A stretch of 64,000 bases of DNA from Turicibacter sanguinis (GCF_013046825.1 NZ_CP053187.1:2080001-2144000), one strand, 5' to 3'. Positions 1 through 10,870 are shown, counted from the first letter of the stretch. Numbers and translations are program-made. The notes: generated from the letters alone by a model not told the origin.

Positions 1-1727
<1,727 letters not shown>

Positions 1728-1750
1728 AAGAAACTGAAGAAGATATCTAG

Positions 1751-1781
1751 TTTTGGAAGATTAACGAAAGAATCTCCAAAA
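1751..1781 (+). other. rRNA spacer hairpin between 23S and 5S
   Basis: The sequence TTTTGG-AGATT pairs with AATCT-CCAAAA, with one bulge, in the short spacer before 5S. Such stems in rRNA operons are usually sites of RNA processing; that role is inferred here. Confidence 0.45.
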
Positions 1782-1782
1782 G

Positions 1783-1892
1783 GTCTAGTGACGATGGCAA
1801 GGAGGGCACACCTGTTCCCATACCGAACACAGAAGTTAAGCTCCTTAGCGCCGAGGGTAGTACGCAAGTGCGAGAGTAGGACGTTGCTGGGC
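1783..1892 (+). rRNA. 5S ribosomal RNA
   Basis: The terminal helix forms from GTCTAGTGACG at 1783 and CGTTGCTGGGC ending at 1892, eleven pairs including G-U. The internal sequence CCGAACACAGAAGTTAAGCTC is characteristic of 5S. No tRNA gene follows it before the terminator. Confidence 0.96.
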
Positions 1893-1905
1893 CAAAAATT
1901 TATTA

Positions 1906-1931
1906 ACATCCTTATTAGGGTGTTTTTTTTT
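1906..1931 (+). terminator. rRNA operon terminator
   Basis: A seven-pair stem ACATCCT/AGGGTGT with a four-base loop is followed by a run of T's, directly after 5S. Confidence 0.75.
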
Positions 1932-1989
1932 ATTTTTTTAAATATAATTTTATTCTAATGATCAAAGTTTTCCTTTAAATGAAATGAAA

Positions 1990-2019
1990 TTTACAAATAA
2001 AGTTTACTTGGGGTATACT
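1990..2019 (+). promoter_or_regulatory. promoter of the hem operon
   Basis: TTTACA at 1990-1995 and TATACT at 2014-2019 are separated by 18 bases. They lie about 46 bases before the hemA start, after the rRNA terminator. Confidence 0.6.
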
Positions 2020-2065
2020 AGTATTGAACTTATTAAATAAGAGTACATACCAATGGAGGTTAGTT

Positions 2066-3301
2066 ATGGATGTAGCAGTTATAGGTGTCAATCATCACTT
2101 GGCTCCAATACAGATTAGGGAAAAAGTTTCATTTACAGATTCTCAAAAAATAGAAGCTATAAATGTTTTGTTGGATCAGGCTATCAATGAAATTGTTATT
2201 TTATCTACATGCAATAGAAGTGAAATTTACATTCATGCTAATACAATTGACGAAAAGATTAATGTTATTAAAAATTTTTATGAAGAATTCTTTCATGATG
2301 ATGAGATAAAAAATTTCCTATTTTCAAAAACGGGAGAACGGGCAATGGGTCATTTATTTGAGGTGGCATCTGGTCTAGATTCTATTGTTTTAGGTGAAGA
2401 TCAAATTTTAGGACAAGTAAAAAAAGCCCATGAATTTTCTATGCAACTTGGGGCAAGTAAAAAGTATTTTAATAAACTCTTTAGAGAAGCAATTATGACC
2501 GCTAAAGAAATTAAGAATACGACTAAAATCTCTGAGCAACCTTTATCAATTAGTTATATAGCTATAAAACTTTTAAAAGAAAAAATAGGTTCGTTAAAAG
2601 GAAAGAATGCTTTAGTTATTGGGTATGGAAAGATGAGTAAATTAGCGATTACTTATCTGAATGATGAGCAGGTTAATAAGATTTATGTGGCAAATAGAAG
2701 TCACGGCAAAGTTCAGGATATTGGCGATAGGTTTACTAATGTCATGCCTATTCTATATGAAAATCGATACGATGTATTGAATGATGTTGATTTAGTTATA
2801 ACAGCTACTGCCTCTCCTCATGTTATTTTAAAGCTAGAGCATATGCCAACGATTGATCATAAGATTTGCATGATGGATATTGCGCTTCCTCGCGATATTG
2901 ATCCAGCTATTAAAAAAATGAATAATATTGAACTTTATGATATTGATGACTTAAAGAAAATACACGAAGAGAATGATAATAAGCGAAATGAGTTAGCACT
3001 AATTGGACGTCAAATTATTAATCGTAAAATAGAAGAGTTTCTACAGTGGCTAGAGTTAGCTAACATTGACCCAACCATTCAATCATTAAATGAAAAATGT
3101 TTGGAAATTAAATCAGATAGTTTAGATTACTTATTTAAAAAAATAAATCTGGATGCAAAAGAGAGAAAATTGATTGATAGGATGATGGAATCGGCGTTAA
3201 AACGATTAATAAGAGAGCCTATTATTAATCTAAAACAAATTGATAATAAACATAAACGTGATGAGTATATTAAGTTAATTGAGGAATTATTTGATATCTA
3301 G
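2066..3301 (+). CDS. hemA: glutamyl-tRNA reductase HemA
   Basis: First committed enzyme of C5 tetrapyrrole synthesis: NADPH-dependent reduction of glutamyl-tRNA(Glu) to glutamate-1-semialdehyde in the cytosol. The 411-residue protein has the family motif STCNRSEIY at residues 47-55 with the nucleophile Cys49, and a Rossmann-type segment (VIGYGKMSK) near residue 180. The start at 2066 is preferred over an in-frame upstream ATG because GGAGGT at 2055-2060 is correctly spaced and the family begins with M-x-V-A-V-I-G. It is the first gene of a block ending at 8841, with hemL 17 bases downstream. Confidence 0.96.
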   Translation: MDVAVIGVNHHLAPIQIREKVSFTDSQKIEAINVLLDQAINEIVILSTCNRSEIYIHANTIDEKINVIKNFYEEFFHDDEIKNFLFSKTGERAMGHLFEVASGLDSIVLGEDQILGQVKKAHEFSMQLGASKKYFNKLFREAIMTAKEIKNTTKISEQPLSISYIAIKLLKEKIGSLKGKNALVIGYGKMSKLAITYLNDEQVNKIYVANRSHGKVQDIGDRFTNVMPILYENRYDVLNDVDLVITATASPHVILKLEHMPTIDHKICMMDIALPRDIDPAIKKMNNIELYDIDDLKKIHEENDNKRNELALIGRQIINRKIEEFLQWLELANIDPTIQSLNEKCLEIKSDSLDYLFKKINLDAKERKLIDRMMESALKRLIREPIINLKQIDNKHKRDEYIKLIEELFDI

Positions 3302-3318
3302 TATTAGGAGGCAACAGG

Positions 3319-4614
3319 ATGATAAATATAAAATCACAGAAAATTTTTGAAGAAGCAATTGAATATATACCTGGCGGAGTTAATAGTCCCGTAAGAGCAT
3401 TTAAATCAGTAGGTTTGAGTCCAATTTTTATTGATCATGCCCATGGTAGCAAGATATATGATGTAGATGGTAATGAATATATTGATTATATTTGTTCTTG
3501 GGGACCTCTAATGTTAGGCCATTCTCCGCAAGAATTAACTGATGGAATCGAAGACGTGATTAAAAAGGGGACAAGTTTTGGGGTACCAACACAAATCGAA
3601 GTTGAGATGGCCAAGATTATTGTAGATGCCTATCCAGCTATTGATCAGGTACGAATGGTTAATTCAGGAACTGAAGCGACAATGAGTGCGTTACGAGTTG
3701 CAAGAGGATATACCAATAGAAATAAGATCTTAAAGTTTGAGGGATGCTATCATGGTCATTCAGATGCACTATTAGTTCAATCTGGTTCTGGAACCATTAC
3801 TTATGGGGTGCCAACAAGTCCTGGAGTGCCTGAAGATGTGGTTAAACACACTTTAGTCTGCAAATATAATGATTTAGCAGCTGTTAGACGTATTTTTGAG
3901 GAACAAGGAAATGAGATAGCCGCTGTGATTGTAGAAACTATTTCTGGTAATATGGGACTAGTTAAAGGAAAACAAGAATTCATTGAATTATTACGCGAGG
4001 TATGTACTGAATATGGAGCTGTTTTAATTTTTGATGAGGTTATTACTGGATTTAGAATTGATTATCATAGTTCTCCTGCTTATTTTAACGTTGAACCTGA
4101 TATGGTTTGCTTTGGAAAAATTATTGGAGCAGGACTTCCTGTTGGTGCATACGGCGGAAAAAAAGAGATTATGAGTGTTGTATCTCCTGTCGGGCCAGTT
4201 TATCAAGCTGGAACTTTATCCGGTAACCCATTAGCTATGTATATGGGGAAAAAGAATTTAGAAATTTTAAGGGATAACCCGCAAATCTATACTGAATTAG
4301 ATCGAAAAGCTCTAAAACTTGAAGAGGGAATTAAAGCTAATTTAGAGAAGCTAGGATTAGATTATACGGTAACACGTGCGGGTTCATTAGTTTGTTTATT
4401 CTTTGCTAAAGGACCTATTGAAAATTATGATGATGCTAAGCGATGCGATATCGATAGATTTAATAAGTATTTTAAAGCGTTATTAAGTCAAGGAATTTTA
4501 ATTGGTCCTAGTCAATATGAAGCGATGTTCTTATCCAATGCTCATACGGATGAAGATATTGAAAAAACAATTGAAGCAAATTACGAAGCATTAAAATTGG
4601 CTCATCAAGAATGA
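3319..4614 (+). CDS. hemL: glutamate-1-semialdehyde 2,1-aminomutase HemL
   Basis: PLP enzyme that converts glutamate-1-semialdehyde to 5-aminolevulinate, the step after HemA. It has 431 residues, the usual length. The N-terminal PGGVNSPVRAF, GTEATMSA around 117-124, and the PLP lysine Lys267 within VCFGKIIGAGLPVGAYGG are visible. AGGAGG lies ten bases before the ATG. A hairpin follows the gene before cbiK. Confidence 0.97.
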   Translation: MINIKSQKIFEEAIEYIPGGVNSPVRAFKSVGLSPIFIDHAHGSKIYDVDGNEYIDYICSWGPLMLGHSPQELTDGIEDVIKKGTSFGVPTQIEVEMAKIIVDAYPAIDQVRMVNSGTEATMSALRVARGYTNRNKILKFEGCYHGHSDALLVQSGSGTITYGVPTSPGVPEDVVKHTLVCKYNDLAAVRRIFEEQGNEIAAVIVETISGNMGLVKGKQEFIELLREVCTEYGAVLIFDEVITGFRIDYHSSPAYFNVEPDMVCFGKIIGAGLPVGAYGGKKEIMSVVSPVGPVYQAGTLSGNPLAMYMGKKNLEILRDNPQIYTELDRKALKLEEGIKANLEKLGLDYTVTRAGSLVCLFFAKGPIENYDDAKRCDIDRFNKYFKALLSQGILIGPSQYEAMFLSNAHTDEDIEKTIEANYEALKLAHQE

Positions 4615-4630
4615 TTTATTATGTGATAAA

Positions 4631-4660
4631 AACCTAGTCCATTTGGCTAGGTTAATTTTT
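4631..4660 (+). terminator. hairpin between hemL and cbiK (weak terminator or attenuator)
   Basis: Seven-pair stem AACCTAG/CTAGGTT (4631-4637 with 4647-4653) followed by AATTTTTT. The T-run is interrupted and the hem genes continue downstream, so partial read-through is likely. Confidence 0.5.
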
Positions 4661-4680
4661 TAAAGGTTTCAAGGAGATAA

Positions 4681-5463
4681 ATGATGAAAAAAGCTGTATT
4701 AGTTGTAAGTTATGGAACAAGCTATAAAGAAACACGAGAAAAAACAATAGAGGCTTGTGAGAAAAAAATACATAAATCTTTTAAAGATTATGATTTTTAT
4801 AGGGCATATACATCTGATAAGATTATCAGTAAGATAAAAGAACGAGAAGGAGTAGAGATTCATAACCCAACTAAGGCTTTATCACAAATATTAGAAAAAG
4901 GATATGATGAAGTATTAGTGCAATCTTTGCATATTATTTGCGGAGATGAGTTTAATCAATTAAAAGAAGAGGTAGAAGCCTATCAACATAAATTCAAAAA
5001 AATTGTATTAGGGAGGCCTTTATTGTCAGTTGGTCATGATTACGAGGAGGTAGCAAAGGCTTTAGAAGATGAGTTGTTTGCCATGAATAAAGATGAGGCC
5101 GTTGTATTTATGGGACATGGGATGTCTCATAAATGTAATCAAGAGTATTTAGGAGTTGAGTCTGCTTTAAGATCGCATGGTATCAATGCTTATGTAGGAA
5201 CGATTGAAGGGACGCCTAGATTAGAAGAGGTGATACCGCGATTAAAGGCTGGTCAAGTAAAGACGGTTAATTTAATGCCTATGATGTTAGTAGTAGGGTA
5301 CCATGCTAAAAAAGAGATGATAGGCAATAGTCAAGATTCATGGAAAAATGTATTGGAGTCCGAAGGATTTGTTGTGAATGTTCAACTGAAAGGTCTAGGA
5401 GAGAATATTGGGATCCAAGATAAGTTTTTAAAACATGCGCAAGAGTGCTTAAAGGAGGTTTAG
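4681..5463 (+). CDS. cbiK: CbiK-type sirohydrochlorin chelatase
   Basis: Anaerobic-type class II chelatase that inserts Co2+ (for cobalamin) or Fe2+ (for siroheme) into sirohydrochlorin. The 260 residues match the CbiK length. Two metal-binding histidines are seen: His146 in FMGHGMSHK and His208 in VVGYHAKKEM; positions 145 and 207 are the known ligands of Salmonella CbiK. The usual GDHA is GYHA here. ATG at 4681 or 4684 is possible; 4684 has the better distance from AGGAG. Its place between hemL and hemC ties it to the pathway. The metal cannot be read from sequence. Confidence 0.9.
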   Translation: MMKKAVLVVSYGTSYKETREKTIEACEKKIHKSFKDYDFYRAYTSDKIISKIKEREGVEIHNPTKALSQILEKGYDEVLVQSLHIICGDEFNQLKEEVEAYQHKFKKIVLGRPLLSVGHDYEEVAKALEDELFAMNKDEAVVFMGHGMSHKCNQEYLGVESALRSHGINAYVGTIEGTPRLEEVIPRLKAGQVKTVNLMPMMLVVGYHAKKEMIGNSQDSWKNVLESEGFVVNVQLKGLGENIGIQDKFLKHAQECLKEV

Positions 5464-5464
5464 T

Positions 5465-6370
5465 ATGCGAGTAGTGGTCGGTACAAGAGGAAGTAAATTA
5501 GCGCTGACGCAAACGCAATGGGTGATTGATCAGTTAAGAAAATATCATCCTGAGGTGGAATTTGAAGTTAAAATCATCAAGACAAAAGGTGATTTGATTC
5601 AACATGTTTCGTTGGATAAAATAGGAGATAAAGGGTTATTTGTAAGAGAAATAGAGCAACAATTATTAGATAAAGAAATTGATATAGCTGTTCATAGTAT
5701 GAAAGATATGCCGTCAAAATTGCCCAAAGGGTTAAAGTTTGCAGCGGTTCCTAAACGCGAAGATCCACGAGATGTGCTAATCTTAAAAGATGGATATAAA
5801 ACGTTAGAGGATTTGCCTAAAGGGGCTAAAATAGGAACGGGAAGTAAAAGAAGAAAGTATCAATTATTAAAATATCGACCAGATTTAGATATTTTATCGA
5901 TTAGGGGAAATATTGATACGAGAATTAGAAAAATAGAGGATGAGAATTTAGATGGAATCGTACTTGCGGCTGCAGGGATATTAAGAGCGGGAATGAGTGA
6001 AATGATTAGTAGTTATATTCCAGTTGATATTATGGTGCCGGCTCCAGCTCAAGGAGCATTAGCGATTCAGATTAGGGAAGCAGATTTAGAGATTGAAGCG
6101 TTAATAGAGAGTATTAAAGATGTTGAAACTGAAATTAGGGTAGCAGCAGAAAGAGCCTTTTTAGCAGGTGTGAATGGTGGCTGTCATATTCCAATGGGAG
6201 CGTATTGTGAATTAGAAGGTGACAAGCTTAAGTTAACAGGCCTTTATGGAAGTGAGAATGGAAATTGTCTGGTGAGGAAGTGTTTAGAAGGTGGAATTGA
6301 GTCACCGATTGAGTTAGGATTAGAGGTTGCACAGTTTGTTTTAAAGGAGTATGACAATTATGAAAGGTAA
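5465..6370 (+). CDS. hemC: porphobilinogen deaminase (hydroxymethylbilane synthase) HemC
   Basis: Polymerises four porphobilinogen units into hydroxymethylbilane. The 301-residue protein starts with the family GTRGSKLALTQT. It has HSMKDMP near residue 77 and the dipyrromethane cofactor cysteine Cys240 in VNGGCHIPMGAY. AAAGGAGG precedes the start, which follows the cbiK stop by one base. The 3' end overlaps the start of the cobA-hemD gene by 11 bases, consistent with translational coupling. Confidence 0.97.
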   Translation: MRVVVGTRGSKLALTQTQWVIDQLRKYHPEVEFEVKIIKTKGDLIQHVSLDKIGDKGLFVREIEQQLLDKEIDIAVHSMKDMPSKLPKGLKFAAVPKREDPRDVLILKDGYKTLEDLPKGAKIGTGSKRRKYQLLKYRPDLDILSIRGNIDTRIRKIEDENLDGIVLAAAGILRAGMSEMISSYIPVDIMVPAPAQGALAIQIREADLEIEALIESIKDVETEIRVAAERAFLAGVNGGCHIPMGAYCELEGDKLKLTGLYGSENGNCLVRKCLEGGIESPIELGLEVAQFVLKEYDNYER

Positions 6371-7868
6371 GGTTTATCTTGTAGGAGCAGGGCCAGGTGA
6401 TTATAAGTTATTAACGTTAAAGGGACTAGAGTGTATTCAGCAGGCAGATGTTATTGTTTATGATCGATTAGCGAATGTTCATTATTTAAAGGAAGCTAAA
6501 CCCGATTGTGAGATTATTTATGTTGGCAAGGCATCTAGTGATCATACGCTACCTCAAGATGATATTAATCGTGTGATTGTTGAGAAAGCGAGGGAAGGTA
6601 AGATCGTGACACGATTAAAGGGTGGGGATCCTTATGTTTTTGGTCGTGGAGGTGAAGAGGGAGAAGCGTTAAAGTCTGAGGGAATTGAGTTTGAGGTAGT
6701 ACCAGGTATTACGTCTGCTATTGGAGGACTTTGTTATGCAGGGATTCCAATTACTCATCGTGATCATGCATCGTCATTTCATGTGGTGACGGGGCATTTA
6801 AGAGCAGATGATAAGGAAAATCCTGAGATTAATTGGAATGCTTTGGCGAATATAGGCGGAACGTTAGTCTTTTTAATGGGGGTGGCTAATTTGAAAAAAA
6901 TTAGCGACTGTTTAATGAGAGAAGGTAAAGATGGTAAAACACCGGTAGCGTTAATTAGTTGGGCAACACGTTTTAATCAGCGAGTGATTACTTCAACGCT
7001 TGATGAGGTTTACGATACGGCGATTAAGGAGAAGGTGAAGCCACCAACGTTGATTGTGGTGGGATCGGTTGTTGGATTGCGTGAGTCATTGAATTTCTTT
7101 GAGAATAAGCCGTTGTTTGGAAAAAATGTGATGGTGACACGTAGCCGAACTCAAAGTAGTTCGTTGGTTGAGAAGGTGATGGATTTAGGTGGAAATCCGA
7201 TTGAGGTGCCAACGATTAGGATTGAGAAGATTAAGGATAATGTTGAATTAGAGCAAGCGATTAAGGAGATACAAGATTATACGTATTTAATTTTGAGTAG
7301 TCAGAATGCGGTGGATATTTTCTTTGATCAGTTAGATGAATTAGGATTTGATGCAAGGGCATTGGCTCATTTGAAGGTGTGTGCGATAGGAAGTGCAACG
7401 GCCAAGGCGGTGAAAGACCGCGGGATTAAGGCTGACTTGATTCCATCTAAATTTGTTTCAGAGGCTCTTTGTGAGGAGTTAAGAGACGTATTAAAACCTG
7501 AGGATCGAGTGTTAATTCCAAGAGCTAAGAATGCACGAGATGTTTTGGTTGAGACGTTAGGTCAAATTTGTTCCGTTCATGAGGTTCATACGTATGAAAG
7601 TGTGATGGATACAAGTATGAAAGAGGATGTCACTGAGCTATTAACCAATCATCAGGTTGACTATGTGACGTTCGCTAGTTCGGCAACGGTTAAGAATTTT
7701 GTTAAGATGTTAGGGACTGATTATTTAGAAAAATTGAATCAGACAAAGGTCATATCAATAGGACCTGTGACCTCTAAAACATTGCAAGATTTAAAAATCG
7801 AAGTATACAAGGAAGCAAAGGAAGCAAGTATTGATGCGCTTGTTGAAGCGATGATTGGAGGCCATTAG
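6360..7868 (+). CDS. CobA-HemD fusion: uroporphyrinogen-III C-methyltransferase / uroporphyrinogen-III synthase
   Basis: Bifunctional enzyme. Residues 1 to about 245 are SUMT, which methylates uroporphyrinogen III to precorrin-2 with SAM (LVGAGPGD at 7-14, [13 protein letters not shown] at 88-100, VPGITSA). Residues from about 250 are HemD, which cyclises hydroxymethylbilane (KNVMVTRSR at the domain start, [21 protein letters not shown]). This fusion is common in Clostridia. The start at 6360 is chosen over an ATG at 6351 because AAGGAG ends at 6349, too close to the latter. The stop lies one base before the hemB start. Confidence 0.95.
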   Translation: MKGKVYLVGAGPGDYKLLTLKGLECIQQADVIVYDRLANVHYLKEAKPDCEIIYVGKASSDHTLPQDDINRVIVEKAREGKIVTRLKGGDPYVFGRGGEEGEALKSEGIEFEVVPGITSAIGGLCYAGIPITHRDHASSFHVVTGHLRADDKENPEINWNALANIGGTLVFLMGVANLKKISDCLMREGKDGKTPVALISWATRFNQRVITSTLDEVYDTAIKEKVKPPTLIVVGSVVGLRESLNFFENKPLFGKNVMVTRSRTQSSSLVEKVMDLGGNPIEVPTIRIEKIKDNVELEQAIKEIQDYTYLILSSQNAVDIFFDQLDELGFDARALAHLKVCAIGSATAKAVKDRGIKADLIPSKFVSEALCEELRDVLKPEDRVLIPRAKNARDVLVETLGQICSVHEVHTYESVMDTSMKEDVTELLTNHQVDYVTFASSATVKNFVKMLGTDYLEKLNQTKVISIGPVTSKTLQDLKIEVYKEAKEASIDALVEAMIGGH

Positions 7869-7869
7869 A

Positions 7870-8841
7870 ATGTTAAGAAGACCACGTCGATTAAGAACGA
7901 GTCAAGCAATTCGAAATTTAGTAAGAGAAACGAAGTTAAATGTTGAGGATTTAATTTATCCGTTATTTATTGTCGAAGGCGAAGGAATTAAACGTGAGAT
8001 TTCATCGTTACCAGATGTTTATCATTTTTCAGTAGATCAATTAGAGGCCGAAATTATAGAGTTAGGCGAACTTGGAATTGAGCATGTGATTTTATTTGGA
8101 ATTCCTCATGATGAGGATAAAGATGCATGTGGAAGTGAAGGATTTAATGAAAATGGAGTAATTCAACGTGCCATTCGAAAAATTAAAGAAGTGAATCCTG
8201 CTATGAATGTCATTACAGATGTTTGTATGTGCGAGTATACAAGTCATGGACACTGTGGAATTTTAAATGAGGAAGGGTATGTTAAGAATGATGTGACCCT
8301 TGAGTATTTAACGAAGATTGCCGTGAGTCATGCGTTGGCAGGAGCAGATATGATTGCACCATCTGATATGATGGATGGACGTATTAAAGCGATTCGTGAA
8401 GGATTAGATGCAGCAGGGTTTGAGAGTATTGCGATTATGTCATACAGTGTTAAATATGCGTCAACGTTTTATGGACCGTTTCGTGAGGCGGCTAACTCTG
8501 CGCCGGCTTTTGGAGATCGAAAAACGTATCAAATGGATCCGGCTAATTCAAATGAAGCCTTAATCGAAGCAGAACTAGATGTATTAGAAGGGGCTGATAT
8601 TTTAATGGTGAAGCCAGCCCTTTCTTATTTAGATGTCATTCGCCGTGTGAAGGATGAGTTTGATCTTCCATTAGCAGCCTATAATGTGAGTGGGGAGTAT
8701 GCCATGTTAAAATCGGCAGTTAAAAATGGGATTTTAGCAGAGGGAGCCATTTATGAATCGGTGATGTCGATTAAACGTGCGGGAGCAGATATTATTATTA
8801 CGTATTTCGCTAAAGATTTGGCAAAGATGTTAAAAAAATAA
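7870..8841 (+). CDS. hemB: porphobilinogen synthase (delta-aminolevulinate dehydratase) HemB
   Basis: Condenses two 5-aminolevulinates to porphobilinogen. The 323-residue protein carries the zinc-binding cysteines Cys119, Cys121 and Cys129 ([13 protein letters not shown]), so it is a zinc-type enzyme. The Schiff-base lysines are Lys195 (SYSVKYAS) and Lys248 (LMVKPALSY). The start at 7870 has TGGAGG at the right distance; a longer in-frame start within the previous gene is not needed. It ends the hem transcription unit at a strong hairpin. Confidence 0.97.
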   Translation: MLRRPRRLRTSQAIRNLVRETKLNVEDLIYPLFIVEGEGIKREISSLPDVYHFSVDQLEAEIIELGELGIEHVILFGIPHDEDKDACGSEGFNENGVIQRAIRKIKEVNPAMNVITDVCMCEYTSHGHCGILNEEGYVKNDVTLEYLTKIAVSHALAGADMIAPSDMMDGRIKAIREGLDAAGFESIAIMSYSVKYASTFYGPFREAANSAPAFGDRKTYQMDPANSNEALIEAELDVLEGADILMVKPALSYLDVIRRVKDEFDLPLAAYNVSGEYAMLKSAVKNGILAEGAIYESVMSIKRAGADIIITYFAKDLAKMLKK

Positions 8842-8851
8842 ACATAAAAAG

Positions 8852-8886
8852 ACTGATGACGCTTGCGATAGTCATCAGTTTTTTTG
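8852..8886 (+). terminator. terminator after hemB
   Basis: Nine-pair stem ACTGATGAC/GTCATCAGT (8852-8860 with 8871-8879) followed by eight T's. Confidence 0.85.
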
Positions 8887-8927
8887 TGTTATAATGAGGC
8901 TATATGAAGAAATGAAGGTGATTTTTT

Positions 8928-9512
8928 TTGCTTTATCCGGTCAATTTAGAGTTGGATCAGTTTGAAATTGTGATTGTTGGAGGCGGTGAAGTAGCTTATC
9001 GAAAATGTAAGAACTTTCTTGAGTTTAATAAATCGGTTAAAGTCATAGCACCTCATTTTTTAGATAGTTTTTATGAGTTAGAGAATGTGGTGTTAGTGCA
9101 GGATAAGTATGATGAAAGATATATTGAAAGTAGTCAAATAGTGGTGGCAGCAACAGATAATCGGTTAGTTAATGAGGAGATTGCAAAGTATTGCCATCAA
9201 CATAAAAAACTTGTGAATGTGGTAGATAATCGGATGCTTTCAAATTATATCGTTCCATCTTATGTAAAAAGAGGTGATTTACTGTTAAGTGTTTCAACGG
9301 GGGGAAAGAGCCCCGCTTTAGCGAAGAAGATTAGCCGTGAGTTAGCGGTGGAGTATGATGATTCTTATGAGGAATATGTCAATCTTTTAGGGAGTTTACG
9401 AGAAGCTATTATGAAGAGGTATGAGGATGTTGGTGTGAGGCGAAAGCTAATTAAAGAGTTGATTTCATTAGATTATGAGGCATTAAAAGAAGAAAGTAGA
9501 AAGTATTTATAA
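8928..9512 (+). CDS. precorrin-2 dehydrogenase (SirC/YlnF/CysG N-terminal type)
   Basis: Oxidises precorrin-2 to sirohydrochlorin with NAD+, joining CobA to the chelatase CbiK. The 194-residue protein has the dinucleotide fold (EIVIVGGGEVAYRKCKNFL) at residues 13-31 and STGGKSPALAKK near 125, which is typical of the family. The start is TTG at 8928, preceded by AAGGTG; no in-frame ATG fits the family N-terminus. It is separated from hemB by a terminator, with TATAAT at 8890-8895 as its likely -10. Some relatives also chelate iron; with cbiK nearby that is not required. Confidence 0.9.
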   Translation: MLYPVNLELDQFEIVIVGGGEVAYRKCKNFLEFNKSVKVIAPHFLDSFYELENVVLVQDKYDERYIESSQIVVAATDNRLVNEEIAKYCHQHKKLVNVVDNRMLSNYIVPSYVKRGDLLLSVSTGGKSPALAKKISRELAVEYDDSYEEYVNLLGSLREAIMKRYEDVGVRRKLIKELISLDYEALKEESRKYL

Positions 9513-9623
9513 GATTAAATTTTATCAAAATTAGAGTAGTGTGTGAGCATTGTTTTGCTATATTCAGGTGCTAGAGATGAAGCTGCAGTTTAAAAATAAG
9601 TTTAAATTTTTTTAAAATTGTTC

Positions 9624-9652
9624 TTGATTTTTGAAATGAATTACCTTAAAAT
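9624..9652 (+). promoter_or_regulatory. promoter of the T-box leader
   Basis: TTGATT at 9624-9629 and TAAAAT at 9647-9652 with 17 bases between, about 30 bases upstream of the T-box Stem I. Confidence 0.55.
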
Positions 9653-9683
9653 GTATTTAACAATTTGATTTGAATAAATCCTT

Positions 9684-9919
9684 TGACGAAGAAAGTAGCC
9701 ATAAGTTAATTGCAAAGCGAGCTAGAGTAGGTGTGAGTCTAGCCAATGCTTATGTGTGAAACGCCCTTCTATGGAGATTATCACAAATATACCTCGTATA
9801 GAGTATGATAATCGGGTACTCCCCTTAATGAGCAGAGCGGATGCAAGTTTTTGTATCAATTAGAGTGGTAACGCGGTCAGTAGGTCGTCTCTTATGTTTA
9901 TAAGAGATGACCTTTTTTT
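9684..9919 (+). promoter_or_regulatory. T-box riboswitch (tRNA-sensing leader), likely arginine-specific
   Basis: Stem I starts near GAAGAAAGTAG at 9689, with the upper helix CATAAGT/GCTTATG at about 9700-9754. The specifier-loop 3' side is GTGAAACGCCC, which aligns with GAAAGGC of the Bacillus glyQS leader and puts the specifier CGC (Arg) at 9762-9764. The T-box sequence AGAGTGGTAACGCGG lies at 9862-9876. The terminator stem GGTCGTCTCTTA/TAAGAGATGACC (9883-9894 with 9901-9912) ends in T's. Uncharged cognate tRNA would prevent termination and allow expression of the transporter. The amino acid identity is inference. Confidence 0.9.
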
Positions 9920-9959
9920 ATAAACATAGCCACTATTAATTGATAAGATAAACTTGGAT

Positions 9960-10017
9960 CAATAAGAGTGGTACCGCGGTTGAAAGATCGCCTCTTGATG
10001 AAAGAGGCGGTCTTTTT
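9960..10017 (+). promoter_or_regulatory. second, truncated T-box module (antiterminator/terminator only)
   Basis: AGAGTGGTACCGCGG at 9965-9979 is an intact T-box element. It is followed by an 11-pair terminator stem GATCGCCTCTT/AAGAGGCGGTC (9986-9996 with 10002-10012) and T's. Only about 45 bases separate it from the first terminator, too few for a Stem I with a specifier loop. It therefore looks like a partial duplication of the first leader. Confidence 0.85.
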
Positions 10018-10069
10018 TAATTGTCAAAAAAAATCGATTCAAATCAATTTATACAAGGAGGAGAAAACG

Positions 10070-10843
10070 ATGAAAAAAATGTTAATGATTTTAGGTTTAA
10101 TGTTAGTGGGCGTGGTAGGATGTTCACAAAATGGTGTGAGTGTTGAAAGTATCGAAAAGAACGGAAGTTTATTAGTCGGGTTATCGGCAGATTATCCACC
10201 TTTTGAATCAGTAAAAATGATTGATGGAAAGGAGACGTTAGTTGGATTTGATGTCATGTTAGCAGAAGAAATTGCGAATGAGTTGGGTGTTAAAGTTGAG
10301 TTTAAGCAAATGGATTTTAGTGGTTTAGTAGGAGCTTTACAAGCGAGTCAGGTTGATATGGTTATTTCAGGGATGAGTCCTGATGAGGAGCGTCAAAAGC
10401 AAGTTGATTTCTCAGATCTTTATTATACAGGGGAAAATGCTGTGTTAATTAGAACTGAAAGTGTTGACTCAATTAAGTCGGAAGATGATTTAAAAGGGAT
10501 TAAAATTGGGACACAATTAGGAAGTGTACAGTCACCAATTGCTTATGAGTTAACTGAGAATGTTAAAGAGTTAGCAACAACTCAAGCGATTGTATTAGAG
10601 TTAAGTAATGGGAATCTTGATGCGGTGATTGTTGGAAAAGAAATTGCGAATCGTTACGCTGAGCAGTTTGAAAATGTAGAAGTGGCTGATTTAAAAGTTT
10701 CATCTGAGGAGTATATGGCAGTTGCGATGCCAAAAGGTTCAACAGATTTAGTTGAGAAAGTGAATGAGGTTATCGCGAGTTTAAAAGCGAACGGTAAGTT
10801 AGATGAGATGTTAGAAGAGGCGATTACAATTTCAAATCAATAA
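10070..10843 (+). CDS. amino acid ABC transporter, substrate-binding lipoprotein (likely arginine)
   Basis: Extracytoplasmic solute-binding protein of the polar amino acid family (SBP_bac_3). A 257-residue precursor begins MKKMLMILGLML with lipobox VVGCS. The family signatures LLVGLSADYPPFE, GFDVMLAEEIANELG, and the GALQASQVDMVISGMSPDEERQKQ segment are present. The start at 10070 is set by AAGGAGGAG; a longer frame reading back through the T-box is not coding. The Arg-type T-box upstream suggests arginine, as for YqiX/ArtP relatives; the ligand is not proven. Confidence 0.92.
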   Translation: MKKMLMILGLMLVGVVGCSQNGVSVESIEKNGSLLVGLSADYPPFESVKMIDGKETLVGFDVMLAEEIANELGVKVEFKQMDFSGLVGALQASQVDMVISGMSPDEERQKQVDFSDLYYTGENAVLIRTESVDSIKSEDDLKGIKIGTQLGSVQSPIAYELTENVKELATTQAIVLELSNGNLDAVIVGKEIANRYAEQFENVEVADLKVSSEEYMAVAMPKGSTDLVEKVNEVIASLKANGKLDEMLEEAITISNQ

Positions 10844-10870
10844 TGATTTTAGGGAGTGCAGGTGAGAAAA

